A stretch of DNA of 64,000 nt from JBFWNG01 sp050251195. GTDB lineage: Bacteria > Bdellovibrionota_B > Oligoflexia > Oligoflexales > Oligoflexaceae. The stretch covers positions 8,642 through 72,641 of the forward strand of contig JBFWNG010000016.1 of the NCBI GenBank assembly GCA_050251195.1, read 5' to 3'. Positions 8,422-16,689 of this stretch are shown here, in pieces. Within the stretch, counting starts at the first letter, position 1; the number at the start of each line of letters is the position of its first letter. Under the pieces are notes generated by a model. The model had not been told where the DNA came from. It saw only the letters and a list, made by a program, of their open reading frames with translations, and did no database searches. The position numbers were made by a program, and so were the translations under genes.

Positions 8422-9441
8422 ATGACTCAGCATGTGTGGGAAGGCAAAGAAACCAAGTACTTTTATGATTTAAGTCCTGAAGCGATCCTGGAAGCTTTTG
8501 AGACCTCGACAGGCTTGCGCGCCACAGGCCGCAGTTTTATTTTCAACAGCATGGAAAACCGGGTTTACGAACTGGAAATTGAGAGCGATATCGAGAGTCA
8601 AGTCGATCCCCGTCGTTTTCGCATCGTGAAATTTTATCGGCCCGGCCGATGGAGCGAGCAACAGATTTTAGAAGAGCATGAGTTTCTTTTGCAGCTCGCT
8701 GAAGATGAAATTCCCGTCGTCGCGCCCATGCGCTACGTTGACGGCCGCACACTTCACTGTGATCCGAAGACGGGCCTATATTACGCCGTTTTTCCCAAAA
8801 TACAGGGACGGGCGCCGCAAGAACTGGCGCGCGAAGATCTGGAGATCCTTGGGCGCCTATTGGCGCGAATGCACAACGTCGGCGCTACCAAGTCTTTTAC
8901 CAATCGCCTGACTCTGTCGCCTGACACCTATGGCGTCCAATGCCTGGAATATCTGTTGGTCCATAATCTCATTCCCTTGACGATCAAGGATGCGTATCGC
9001 GACGTGGTCTTGCGCATTTGCGATTTTGTGCGCCCTTGGTTTGAGCAGATTGAAATGCGTCGCATCCACGGCGATTGTCACCTAGGCAATATCGTTCGGG
9101 GTAGCACCGGTTTTTCCTGGATTGACTTCGACGATGCCGTCAATGGCCCGTATGCCCAGGATTTGTGGTTGATGATTCCAGGTCGCGACGAAGACGCGAT
9201 GGAACAGCTGGACGTATTGCTCAAAGCTTATGAAATGATGCGCCCCTTTGATCGTAAAACGCTACGTCTCATCGAGCCATTGCGGGCACTGCGCTACAAT
9301 TTATTTAGTTTTTGGATCGCCAGTCGTTGGCAGGATCCGGCTTTCCCGCGGGCTTTTCCTCATTTCGGTACGGATAAGTATTGGCATGATCAGTTACGCG
9401 ACATGCAGGAGCAGTGGCAGTTGATTTCTCAAGTTCGTTGA
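8422..9441 (+). CDS. srkA: SrkA/YihE-type stress response kinase
   Basis: 339 residues matching SrkA (RdoA/YihE), a Ser/Thr kinase of the aminoglycoside-phosphotransferase fold. Diagnostic stretches are ENRVYELE, KFYRPGRWSEQQILEEH, the catalytic HGDCHLGN (Asp218) and IDFDD (metal-binding Asp235), and the C-terminal RWQDPAFPRAFP. In E. coli the kinase protects cells against stress-induced death. A GTG immediately before the ATG is an equally possible start. By eye the gene is more GC-rich than its neighbours, with more CGC and CTG codons, which may indicate separate ancestry. It stands alone. Confidence 0.93.
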   Translation: MTQHVWEGKETKYFYDLSPEAILEAFETSTGLRATGRSFIFNSMENRVYELEIESDIESQVDPRRFRIVKFYRPGRWSEQQILEEHEFLLQLAEDEIPVVAPMRYVDGRTLHCDPKTGLYYAVFPKIQGRAPQELAREDLEILGRLLARMHNVGATKSFTNRLTLSPDTYGVQCLEYLLVHNLIPLTIKDAYRDVVLRICDFVRPWFEQIEMRRIHGDCHLGNIVRGSTGFSWIDFDDAVNGPYAQDLWLMIPGRDEDAMEQLDVLLKAYEMMRPFDRKTLRLIEPLRALRYNLFSFWIASRWQDPAFPRAFPHFGTDKYWHDQLRDMQEQWQLISQVR

Positions 9442-9695
9442 CGCTGGACCCGCTACCTTGCCCGATTTTTTGGGCCTCGTGTATTCCATGCGTTGCATAC
9501 ACAATATACGCCATTCACATTTCGACTGGGATGCGGTAAAGCTGGATCGTCCGTGAAGGAATAATACGGTTATTGGCAGCCAACTACCAAAGAGAAGGAT
9601 TGTCACACGAAGCCTAACGACTTGATTTTTATAATCTTATTATTTATCGCGTTTCATGGTTAGCGACACAAATGGATCGAAAGAGGAAAATCACT

Positions 9696-10190
9696 ATGGT
9701 TAGAAGGAATGTTAGTTTTGTCACACTGATTTTTGCGCTAGGAGTTTCGGCATGTGGCATCGACAGCAAGAACAAGAAGGCTCCTAAGCCGGACCCCACA
9801 TCTCCGGAAGCATCGAAGACCGAACCTGAAGTCAGTGATACTGACCTCAGAGAAAATGAAATTCTCTCTAAAAACAAGAAATTTGCCACGAGCTTAGAAT
9901 GGGTATCTGAGCCGAAAGCTGAAAGTTACGTTTCGGCTCGGCTGACGTTTATCCTGCCTGATCGTAAAATCCCTGAGACGGTCTCAAATATCGTGTTCGA
10001 TCCCCAAATGTCTTCAATGGGCCACGGAACATCAACGGCTGATCAGACAATCAGGCAATCTGAGTCTGCCACCAATGTATTTATTGTCGATCACATTTAC
10101 TTCATTATGGGTGGTTCATGGGAAATTCGTCTTACCGCAAAAGTAAACGGTAGCAGCGATACGGTGACGATCCCCGTTGAGGTTCGTTGA
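9696..10190 (+). CDS. lipoprotein with YtkA/FixH-like domain
   Basis: 164 residues. ATG 9696 has GAGGAAA upstream, and the lipoprotein signal ends at Cys20 (GVSAC). After a charged, Pro-rich linker, the C-terminal ~90 residues look like a YtkA-like domain. It has a Met/His-containing segment (MSSMGHG), a FIVDHIYFIMGGSWEIRL stretch of the 'F-M-G-W' type seen in YtkA/FixH domains, and a last strand. MxxMxH could bind copper, but this is not proven. Its stop overlaps the next start as TGATG, so translation is coupled to the barrel gene. First gene of a three-gene operon with a thioredoxin-like protein. Confidence 0.7.
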   Translation: MVRRNVSFVTLIFALGVSACGIDSKNKKAPKPDPTSPEASKTEPEVSDTDLRENEILSKNKKFATSLEWVSEPKAESYVSARLTFILPDRKIPETVSNIVFDPQMSSMGHGTSTADQTIRQSESATNVFIVDHIYFIMGGSWEIRLTAKVNGSSDTVTIPVEVR

Positions 10191-11092
10191 TGCCGTCTGG
10201 TCGTTTCTCGTCACTGGTCCATTGCCTCTTAATAGCGACAGTACTCAACATCGATAGTGTGTCCTTGGCTTGTGCTTCCTGCGGAAGTGGTGGCGACGAC
10301 CCCCTGATTCTGTATCCAAACGAAAGGCTGAAGGTGTTTGTCGGGCTATCGGAAGCCAGAGACTTTCGAAATATCGATCCAGCAGGTTCTGAAGTAACCG
10401 CGGGAGGACCTACGGCAAAGCAGACACTCACGTCAGCAATTGGCTACGGGATTTCAACTCGATCTTTCGTTACCGCCACCCAACCTTATGTTCGCAATGT
10501 TCGTGGAGATGCTTCGCGCTCGTCCTTTGGCGATCCTTCCCTAGCGGGACGCTACAGCATCTTCCTCCAATCGTTTGACGACCCTTATTTACCTCAAGTA
10601 CAAATTCTATATGGCTATAAACATGCCCTATCGCGTTCCATTCATGAATCAAAAGAGCTCAAGACTTTGCTGGACGTGTACGGAACTGGGTTTTCTGAAA
10701 TCAGGGGAGGATTGGACATTTGGTTTGGCATCACGCCCATAAAACCAGGAATTTCACAAACCTTCTCGCTGCCGCAAAAGCGAAGCTTTGACGGTATCGA
10801 ATATCGTCCTGGTTTAATCTCCAGGACGACTCTATCCCTTGGATACGGTTGGTCCGACAGCTGCAAAGTCACTGTTGGGGCAAACCGGGAAAGCCGGGAA
10901 CACCTCAAGGTTGACGGCATCAAGCAAGATTCTTCAACGCAGCTAAATAATAGTGAATTCGCTTCTGTGGACATTATGACAAACAGTAATAATAGCTGGC
11001 GTCTCAGCGCATCTCGCCAGGCAGCTTTCGGGAAAAACTATAATACGAGCCGATCCAACAATTTTGGCATCGCCTATATGCACTCATTTTAA
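10190..11092 (+). CDS. probable outer-membrane beta-barrel protein
   Basis: 300 residues with a signal peptide and a Cys-containing N-terminus (ACASCGSGGDDPL). The rest alternates polar and hydrophobic residues and ends in Phe, as outer-membrane barrels do (IAYMHSF). The start ATG overlaps the preceding TGA by one base. Position between a YtkA-like lipoprotein and a thioredoxin-like protein suggests a joint envelope function, perhaps metal or redox related. No named family was recognised; transporter-like 'MetA-pathway' barrels look broadly similar. Role inferred. Confidence 0.7.
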   Translation: MPSGRFSSLVHCLLIATVLNIDSVSLACASCGSGGDDPLILYPNERLKVFVGLSEARDFRNIDPAGSEVTAGGPTAKQTLTSAIGYGISTRSFVTATQPYVRNVRGDASRSSFGDPSLAGRYSIFLQSFDDPYLPQVQILYGYKHALSRSIHESKELKTLLDVYGTGFSEIRGGLDIWFGITPIKPGISQTFSLPQKRSFDGIEYRPGLISRTTLSLGYGWSDSCKVTVGANRESREHLKVDGIKQDSSTQLNNSEFASVDIMTNSNNSWRLSASRQAAFGKNYNTSRSNNFGIAYMHSF

Positions 11093-11107
11093 GAAAAGGA
11101 AATTCGT

Positions 11108-11461
11108 GTGGTACGGGCCGATTGGAAAAATATCTTTTTAACGTTGTTGATTGTTTTGAATACCAAAGTCTACGCCGCAAGTTGCCCGCGCGTTAGCTTC
11201 GAGCAGCTCAAGGCTGCAACGCGGGATCTCGGCAAAGTAAAGCTCGTCTTTTTTGCTTCCTGGTGTGTAAGCTGCAAACCTCACCTTCTCGAACCCCATG
11301 ATAAGAAGACAGTTTTTGTTGCAGCATTTGACGAAGAACAGCGGGCAGAGAAGGTTCTTAAAGCATTTTCGGTCGAAGGCCTTTGTTTCACCAGTGACGA
11401 CACCGCGCAAAAACTAGGTGTTACCGCACTTCCAGCCACTCGCGTCATCGATATTGACTAG
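11108..11461 (+). CDS. exported thioredoxin-like protein
   Basis: 117 residues starting at GTG 11108 behind AAAAGGAA. A signal peptide (ending near VYAA) is followed by a short thioredoxin fold with the active site SWCVSCK (Cys53, Cys56) and a cis-Pro region LGVTALPATRV. The fold is compact, near the lower size limit. Likely a periplasmic thiol-disulfide or metal-delivery partner of the YtkA-like lipoprotein in the same operon. The Sco/TlpA group is a reasonable comparison. No copper ligand His was seen, so reductase function is more likely. Confidence 0.8.
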   Translation: MVRADWKNIFLTLLIVLNTKVYAASCPRVSFEQLKAATRDLGKVKLVFFASWCVSCKPHLLEPHDKKTVFVAAFDEEQRAEKVLKAFSVEGLCFTSDDTAQKLGVTALPATRVIDID

Positions 11462-11488
11462 CCATGATTGTTATTTCGCCAGTACCAT

Positions 11489-11518
11489 GTACCCACACTC
11501 GATAAGAAGTGTGGGTAC
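11489..11518. terminator. bidirectional hairpin between convergent genes
   Basis: Perfect 11-bp stem (GTACCCACACT / AGTGTGGGTAC) with an 8-base loop, in the 66-bp gap between the thioredoxin gene and the leftward secreted-protein gene. There is no long U-run on either side, but position supports termination for both. Confidence 0.7.
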
Positions 11519-11527
11519 CTTAAATGA

Positions 11528-12187
11528 CTATTGGAATGTTAAGTAAGCATCGGTGTTGCCGATAGCGACTTCGTACTCCGTACCTGCGTTGTCATAACCA
11601 ATAGCATATATAGTGTTGTCGAGTTGGTTTGATCTCTCTTCGTTTGCAGAGTGACGCGGACGAGGCCAGTTATCCGATTGATATCTGACTACCAGCTCAA
11701 AATTCTCTATGTTTGCAGGTAAAACAATGGTGGAAAGAGGAATGCTGAAAGAATGAGAGTAAGCCGACAAGATGCTATTCATTCTAAAGGCCCAATTTGT
11801 ACGTACTTTCGTTAGAGTAGTTTCACTCACCGCTTCTTTTCCGTCGATTATCTTTCCAAATGCCTCGAACGAACTGTAAGCAAAAGTATTGAATTCATAT
11901 TTCTCAGTCGTTACCTTCACCTTGCCTTCCTTATTATTATTTGCGCAACTAATATTGGAATCGCCGCCATAGCAAGTGAGCTGATCCAATTTGTGTATTT
12001 CGGTAACGTCGACACAAATAGGTATATTGTCCGTCACTTTTTGGCCGTTGTCAGCGTTTGCGATCGATACGGAGATCGAGGAGCACACTTCTTTGGGCAT
12101 ATACTTTCGAAGTATCTCTTGACCCCAAGCTGGCCCGCTAGAAAGTAGAAAGACTCCTTGCAAAAACAAAATTGATGTCATCTTCAT
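11528..12187 (-). CDS. secreted protein of unknown function
   Basis: 219 residues with a Sec signal peptide (cleavage near AWGQ) and four Cys in the first half of the mature chain. No recognised domain. It lies 23 bases downstream of the secreted-protein gene 12211-12636 on the same strand. It is therefore probably the third gene of an operon led by the TIGR02147 regulator at 12629-13456 and may be under that regulator's control. Confidence 0.75.
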   Translation of the reverse strand: MKMTSILFLQGVFLLSSGPAWGQEILRKYMPKEVCSSISVSIANADNGQKVTDNIPICVDVTEIHKLDQLTCYGGDSNISCANNNKEGKVKVTTEKYEFNTFAYSSFEAFGKIIDGKEAVSETTLTKVRTNWAFRMNSILSAYSHSFSIPLSTIVLPANIENFELVVRYQSDNWPRPRHSANEERSNQLDNTIYAIGYDNAGTEYEVAIGNTDAYLTFQ

Positions 12188-12210
12188 AATAATCCCTCAA
12201 AAAATGGTTT

Positions 12211-12636
12211 TTATCTATGCGGCCTTTTGGCCGTCGTGAAACTAAGTGCGAACAGACTAAAGCTGCTAGTGATTTGTTCTATATTGTGAACATCGGATTT
12301 GAAGATCACTCTAAAGGTTTTCTTCTTTGCCATCACGAATATGCCCTCAACCCGGTTATCGTAATACCTGGGGCAAACGGTCTTATACTCTGAGGTGGCC
12401 TTACATTCAGATTCGGAGTATGCGATCTCTTCGATCGAAATCACAAAGCCATTGGTCGTGAAATCATAGATATCGACCGTGCCTGGCTGCACCCTGGTGG
12501 GATAGGCAAAGCTAAACGTATAGTCTTTAACTGTATTGGTAATGTATGAATTGCCTCCTGATGATCCTGGTCCTCCGAGCGCGGCGAACGTGAAGAACCA
12601 TATGATAACTGGGAGCAGAACGTGTTTCTTATTCAT
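12211..12636 (-). CDS. secreted protein coupled to a TIGR02147 regulator
   Basis: 141 residues from ATG 12636, with AGGATCC upstream; the start overlaps the end of the regulator gene by 8 bases. A signal peptide is followed immediately by GGPGSSGGNSY, a glycine motif shared with other TIGR02147-linked exported proteins in this window. No catalytic motif or known family seen. The overlap implies that regulator and secreted protein are made together. Confidence 0.78.
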   Translation of the reverse strand: MNKKHVLLPVIIWFFTFAALGGPGSSGGNSYITNTVKDYTFSFAYPTRVQPGTVDIYDFTTNGFVISIEEIAYSESECKATSEYKTVCPRYYDNRVEGIFVMAKKKTFRVIFKSDVHNIEQITSSFSLFALSFTTAKRPHR

Positions 12637-13456
12637 GCTGGGATCCTGCTTTAGCTGTTGTGAAAAGTTGCATGTTGATTTGGACGACGCGATCGCATGG
12701 CGCATCGTTAGCTAAGACGTCGTGCAGTTTGTGCCTGAAGTCCTTGATCATCTCCTTAGCGATTTGGTAACGGTCCTTGTCAATCGAGACACAAAGATTA
12801 AATACTTCGCGATCTTCCTTGGGTTGGAATTCGATCGCTTCGACACTTTTGGCAACAACTTGTCTTTGGAATCGATTGTAGATATGCGAGCCTATGCCGT
12901 CGAGAAGTTTGATTTTGACTCCGCCGCGAACCTGGCCTTTGAGGAGACGCATACGCTTGAGGGTCGAAAGAGCTTCTTCTATGGTTTGTTTACTGAGCTT
13001 GAAGTTGAGTCTATCTCTGATCCATTCGGCATCCTCTTTAAAACCATCAAGATAGGACATTTCTGCAATCACTGGTAAGTACCATTCGGAAAAGAACTGC
13101 AGGTCACCGTCGTCACCGAGTAACGACTCAGCGATCGGCGCATTCCGGACCTCGAGCATCTTACGGAAATACCGGTCTTTGTCGGCACTAGTCTTAGCCT
13201 TGGTAAATTGTACGAGGTATTTGAAATATTTCTTCTCGGTAGAATCGAGACCCAGCGCATTGGAGAAGACCGCGATCTTGGCGTCAGCAATATGTCTTTT
13301 GCCATCTAAAATATACTTAACGCCCATCTTACTCATCCCAACTTTTTTCCCAAGAGCTTCATAGCTGACTTTGCGTGCGCTATGACCGAGGCGATAGGCA
13401 GTCATGAAACTTCGGTAGTCGGAAAATTCTAAAATGGAAATGTGTTTACTTTTCAT
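12629..13456 (-). CDS. TIGR02147-family transcriptional regulator (R1)
   Basis: 275 residues. The N-terminus is a lambda-repressor-like helix-turn-helix (residues ~25-55, SYEALGKKVGMSKMGVKYIL), and the rest is the alpha-helical DUF4423-type C-terminal region that defines TIGR02147. ATG 13456 is preferred (MKSKHI). The sequence around this start contains TGTGTTTACTTTT on the + strand, which recurs in a palindrome 89 bp upstream, so the protein may bind and repress its own gene. It overlaps the next gene, encoding a secreted protein, by 8 bases. Targets are inferred. Confidence 0.87.
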   Translation of the reverse strand: MKSKHISILEFSDYRSFMTAYRLGHSARKVSYEALGKKVGMSKMGVKYILDGKRHIADAKIAVFSNALGLDSTEKKYFKYLVQFTKAKTSADKDRYFRKMLEVRNAPIAESLLGDDGDLQFFSEWYLPVIAEMSYLDGFKEDAEWIRDRLNFKLSKQTIEEALSTLKRMRLLKGQVRGGVKIKLLDGIGSHIYNRFQRQVVAKSVEAIEFQPKEDREVFNLCVSIDKDRYQIAKEMIKDFRHKLHDVLANDAPCDRVVQINMQLFTTAKAGSQHE

Positions 13457-13543
13457 GGGTGGGATATAGCGAAATATCCGCACTTACGTCAAACGAATGA
13501 TTGAGGCATTTCAAATTTTCGTAAACATATGTGTTTACTTTTT
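13441..13543. promoter_or_regulatory. duplicated TGTGTTTACTTTT element and palindrome, candidate R1 operator
   Basis: TGTGTTTACTTTT occurs exactly at 13441-13453, over the R1 start codon, and again at 13530-13542. The second copy forms part of the inverted repeat GTAAACA-TATG-TGTTTAC (13521-13538). A repeat at the start codon and in the divergent promoter region fits an autoregulatory operator. Confidence 0.5.
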
Positions 13544-13786
13544 AGCGCCGCCGCCAAGTTAAAAAATCTATAATTTCAGTGCTTTGAAAGCGAAAAAGCC
13601 AGGCTAGATTCGAAAGGAAAATGGTTCAAGTTCAAAAGCAAAAGTTGATCGCCACAAACAGCCCACACCCATTATTTCCTTTTGAGAAATGATAAACAAC
13701 TTTTGTTGCCTTTTTTAAACTTATCTAAAATGCATAATTGAGCACGGAAGAATTTAATCTTCTGCAGTCTGCACAAAGGAGATTTT
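13457..13786. other. divergent intergenic region (330 bp)
   Basis: No gene seen. It contains the palindrome at 13521-13538 and an AT-rich stretch near 13700-13740 that probably holds the promoter of the small secreted protein. Confidence 0.55.
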
Positions 13787-13978
13787 ATGAAAAATGTTAC
13801 ACTCGCATTATTGTTGATGACCCTCGGATCGACAGCTTTCGCGAAAGGCGGAGACAACCCTTTCATTGGCTTTGACGCTCTTGCAGCAAAGGCAAAAACG
13901 CACGCTGTGGCGGAATCTAAGGTGACGAAACTTTCCTCTGATAAAACCGCAAAAGCCCTCTCAACCAAATCGAAGTAG
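13787..13978 (+). CDS. 63-residue secreted peptide
   Basis: AAGGAG ribosome site and a clear signal peptide (MKNVTLALLLMTLGSTAFA), leaving a 44-residue mature peptide that begins KGGDNPF and is Lys/Ala/Ser-rich without Cys. The GGDxPF start recurs in the exported protein at 60725-61174. Function unknown; the basic, helix-prone tail could bind an anionic surface. It is 27 bases upstream of the CxxCH protein gene and may share its transcript. Confidence 0.72.
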   Translation: MKNVTLALLLMTLGSTAFAKGGDNPFIGFDALAAKAKTHAVAESKVTKLSSDKTAKALSTKSK

Positions 13979-14005
13979 TATTGGATCTATCGCGGGAGTA
14001 GAGGA

Positions 14006-15367
14006 ATGCATTTTCAAGTCTTCCAAAGCCTTAAAACCCATACCATGCTCCTCCAAATCGGTCTTTTCACTACAATGCTAGCGGGTAGCGCAGCTGCGTG
14101 CCCGCAGGCATCCCCCGAATGGAAAAAGCAGCTCGAAAATTTCGCCCAGGAATTGACTCCTGATTTGGGCAACGACGTCCTTTATAAATCTGGCCCTCAC
14201 CTATTACCCGTAGATCGCTATCAGAAGGTTATCGATTTTTGGGACAATTGCTCGAAAGAGGCTCCCGCTGATATTTCCATCCTTTATCACAACATAGTCA
14301 AACACAGCCGCTATATGTCCGTGGCGCTTTCCTCCGGTCATGCTGGATTAACAATTTCAGATGAAGAATATCTTCTTGATTCGTACACGACCAATCGGGA
14401 TTACGCAGAGCTTCCTAAAGTATTTTTTCAAGACAACTATTTGCCCCCTAACTGGCATGAAACTGTAGAAAACTGTGCATCTGAGCCGGGTCAAGACCTA
14501 TGTCGAGCGATAAAAAGCTGGCGTTTCATTTCTTTTGCCTCCACCCTTGAGGATGGTTCCGGCCACCACGAAAGAGTCATCATTCAGATTCCTCATAAAA
14601 CGTTTCAGCAGTATCTTTTATTCTTCCCCAAACACCCAGTGCACAAGGTTAGTAAACTCGTTGACATTATCGCAGTGCGAACACATGCAGAAAACGGCGA
14701 GCCACTTACGACCAATCCGCTCTATTTTTTCGAAAGGCATAACAAAGGTTTCGCCATGGATGGTGGACGTTGCTACGGCTGCCATGTGAGCGGCTTAAGG
14801 GAGGTAAATCCTATGCATGGAACCGTAATAGAACGTGCCGAAGCTGACACCAACCTTGCCTTTAACCAGGAGGTGCGAAAATACAAGAATGTCGACTGGC
14901 GAGGCACTTTGGACTTTGAAGCACTCGGTCCTCCAATAGGTGAAACCTGCGTACAATGCCACAGAATCGGCGGGGCTCGGGGGCCGCTAACCATCCTGAC
15001 CAAACCATCTCTTATCCGATCCAAAGTCGTTGAGTTAGAAATGCCGTATCCGGGAATTTACCAGCAACATTTCGATTTGATGCGGAGAATCCCCAGTATT
15101 GAAGATTTTCAATTGCGTCATTCTCTCAGACAGATCGCCTCTGCAAAGAAAGCCGACCCCGAAAACGATTACCGATCGCCTGAAGATGTCAGGGCGATCA
15201 GAGAGGCCGTCCATAAAGAACTTCTGCAGCAAGGACAAATCAGTTATCCATTATTCATTTCCTTGAGAATAGTCGATAATCTTGCCGCTAAGCATATCGA
15301 TTATAAACTCAAACACTTCTTTTCTAACTACAAAGAAAAATTCCAGCGTTGGTTACAAGGATCATAA
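14006..15367 (+). CDS. exported protein with two CxxCH haem sites
   Basis: 453 residues with an N-terminal hydrophobic export segment (cleavage near GSAAA). Two c-type haem motifs are present, CYGCH near residue 256 and CVQCH near residue 315. The stretch before the first (FERHNKGFAMDGGRC) resembles the region before CxxCH in the proteins at 1-693 and 16690-18252, so the three look distantly related. There is no match to a standard dihaem peroxidase that I can support. Probably a periplasmic electron carrier or haem enzyme. GGGAG is upstream of ATG 14006; an internal ATG at 14045 is an alternative start. Confidence 0.8.
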   Translation: MHFQVFQSLKTHTMLLQIGLFTTMLAGSAAACPQASPEWKKQLENFAQELTPDLGNDVLYKSGPHLLPVDRYQKVIDFWDNCSKEAPADISILYHNIVKHSRYMSVALSSGHAGLTISDEEYLLDSYTTNRDYAELPKVFFQDNYLPPNWHETVENCASEPGQDLCRAIKSWRFISFASTLEDGSGHHERVIIQIPHKTFQQYLLFFPKHPVHKVSKLVDIIAVRTHAENGEPLTTNPLYFFERHNKGFAMDGGRCYGCHVSGLREVNPMHGTVIERAEADTNLAFNQEVRKYKNVDWRGTLDFEALGPPIGETCVQCHRIGGARGPLTILTKPSLIRSKVVELEMPYPGIYQQHFDLMRRIPSIEDFQLRHSLRQIASAKKADPENDYRSPEDVRAIREAVHKELLQQGQISYPLFISLRIVDNLAAKHIDYKLKHFFSNYKEKFQRWLQGS

Positions 15368-15411
15368 ACCATATTCTTTCGCACCCCGACGCCGAGCAAA
15401 AATGACGATAG

Positions 15412-16506
15412 CTATTCCAACGTTCGGCGAATGTTCAGAACAACTCTTGGAATTCCTAATGCAGCATCATATTCTACCGTGAGTTTTCCAGAATCTGCCA
15501 TTCCCGGGCTCAATGTATATGTTGCTTGGCGTTCTTTGTCTTGAAATACAAATGTGTCAGTAAGGTTATGATGCGATGCTGTAAATTTCATCGCCGCTTC
15601 AATACTTTCCTTGGAAACAATTAGATCTATGGGGACTCGAAGCTTTGGGTTATTTTCTCGAATCAAGAGGGAACTTTGTCGGTCATATCGATAGTCCCTG
15701 TACCCGCCAGGTGCCAGTTTAACTTCGTAAGAAAACCTAAATTCTATTCCATCTTGCTGCACTGCATGTGTAGCAACTTGCCAACCTTTGTTGTCGTCGA
15801 TTGGCTGTTCGAAGGAGGCAAAAGGGTTAGAGATTTCTAGCTCGACTACAGAGATAGCTGGTTTGTCACTGTTTGGGCCGGTTGGAGTGAGCAGATATGG
15901 ATCATTCGTTCCGACGAAAGAGCTGATGGTCAAAAAACTCTTTCCTGCCTGGTCGGTGTGGCCCTTTACAAAATATGACGTAACCCATTCTGAGTTGCCG
16001 ACAAATCGTGCATCTATCTGGGAATAATCTTGTTCGAACAACGCCTTCGCAAACGCAGAAGATACCTCCGGACGCGTAACTGTCAAGACGTTAAAGATCG
16101 GCTCCAAACCACCAAAGGAGTATTCACTCTTCTTTTGGATAATAATCCTTTGTAGTTTAAAAGTATCAGCATTGTCGAAGCAAAAGTCAAACCGTGCCAA
16201 GTAGTTTAACGATCTTTGATCGACACCCGGAATACTTTGATCCAAAGCAAGATCCGGAGGTTCGACAAAAAAACTTCCCTTGAATCCAACCTCAGCTAAC
16301 GCACTAGCTCCAATCCGCTTAATGCCTGCTGTATATAGCTGCATCCCTTCGTCGCATTTGAGCGCATCGCTTGCCAAAAAGGGAAAAGTCCACATTGCAG
16401 TCCCAATAATTGGTTGGGTAGCTGCACTTTGATTCAGAGCTTTTGCGGACTCGGCAGTCTTGCAACCTGCACATAAGATAAGACCAAGCAGAACTGTTTC
16501 CCGCAT
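15412..16506 (-). CDS. HHN-family lipoprotein, member B1
   Basis: 364 residues with AAGGAA upstream and a lipoprotein signal ending at Cys15 (LCAGC). It is closely similar throughout to the protein at 56119-57228. Shared stretches are GIKRI/L, RFDFCFDNA, KKSEYSFGGL versus RKSEYSFGGL, FEQDYS, YFVKGH versus YFIKGH, and SHHNLTD versus SHHNLDD. With the five A-type proteins it shares the RFDFC strand motif and the HHNxxD signature, so all seven form one superfamily. The B pair lacks most of the C-terminal Cys residues of the A group. Envelope-anchored, function unknown; convergent with the CxxCH gene. Confidence 0.85.
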   Translation of the reverse strand: MRETVLLGLILCAGCKTAESAKALNQSAATQPIIGTAMWTFPFLASDALKCDEGMQLYTAGIKRIGASALAEVGFKGSFFVEPPDLALDQSIPGVDQRSLNYLARFDFCFDNADTFKLQRIIIQKKSEYSFGGLEPIFNVLTVTRPEVSSAFAKALFEQDYSQIDARFVGNSEWVTSYFVKGHTDQAGKSFLTISSFVGTNDPYLLTPTGPNSDKPAISVVELEISNPFASFEQPIDDNKGWQVATHAVQQDGIEFRFSYEVKLAPGGYRDYRYDRQSSLLIRENNPKLRVPIDLIVSKESIEAAMKFTASHHNLTDTFVFQDKERQATYTLSPGMADSGKLTVEYDAALGIPRVVLNIRRTLE

Positions 16507-16689
16507 AATTTACAATTCCTTTAAAAACACAATTAGCATTATTTCAATCGTACGGTGGTATGGGAACTTCGTCAAGGTTCTTGCTTCCCCAGCTCGCGAG
16601 CGAGATACAAGCGATTTTTTAGCATTTGAAAATGCAATGACATGAAAACATGGTAAGATTGCGGAAATGCCTTTTTTTGGAGCCCCTTT

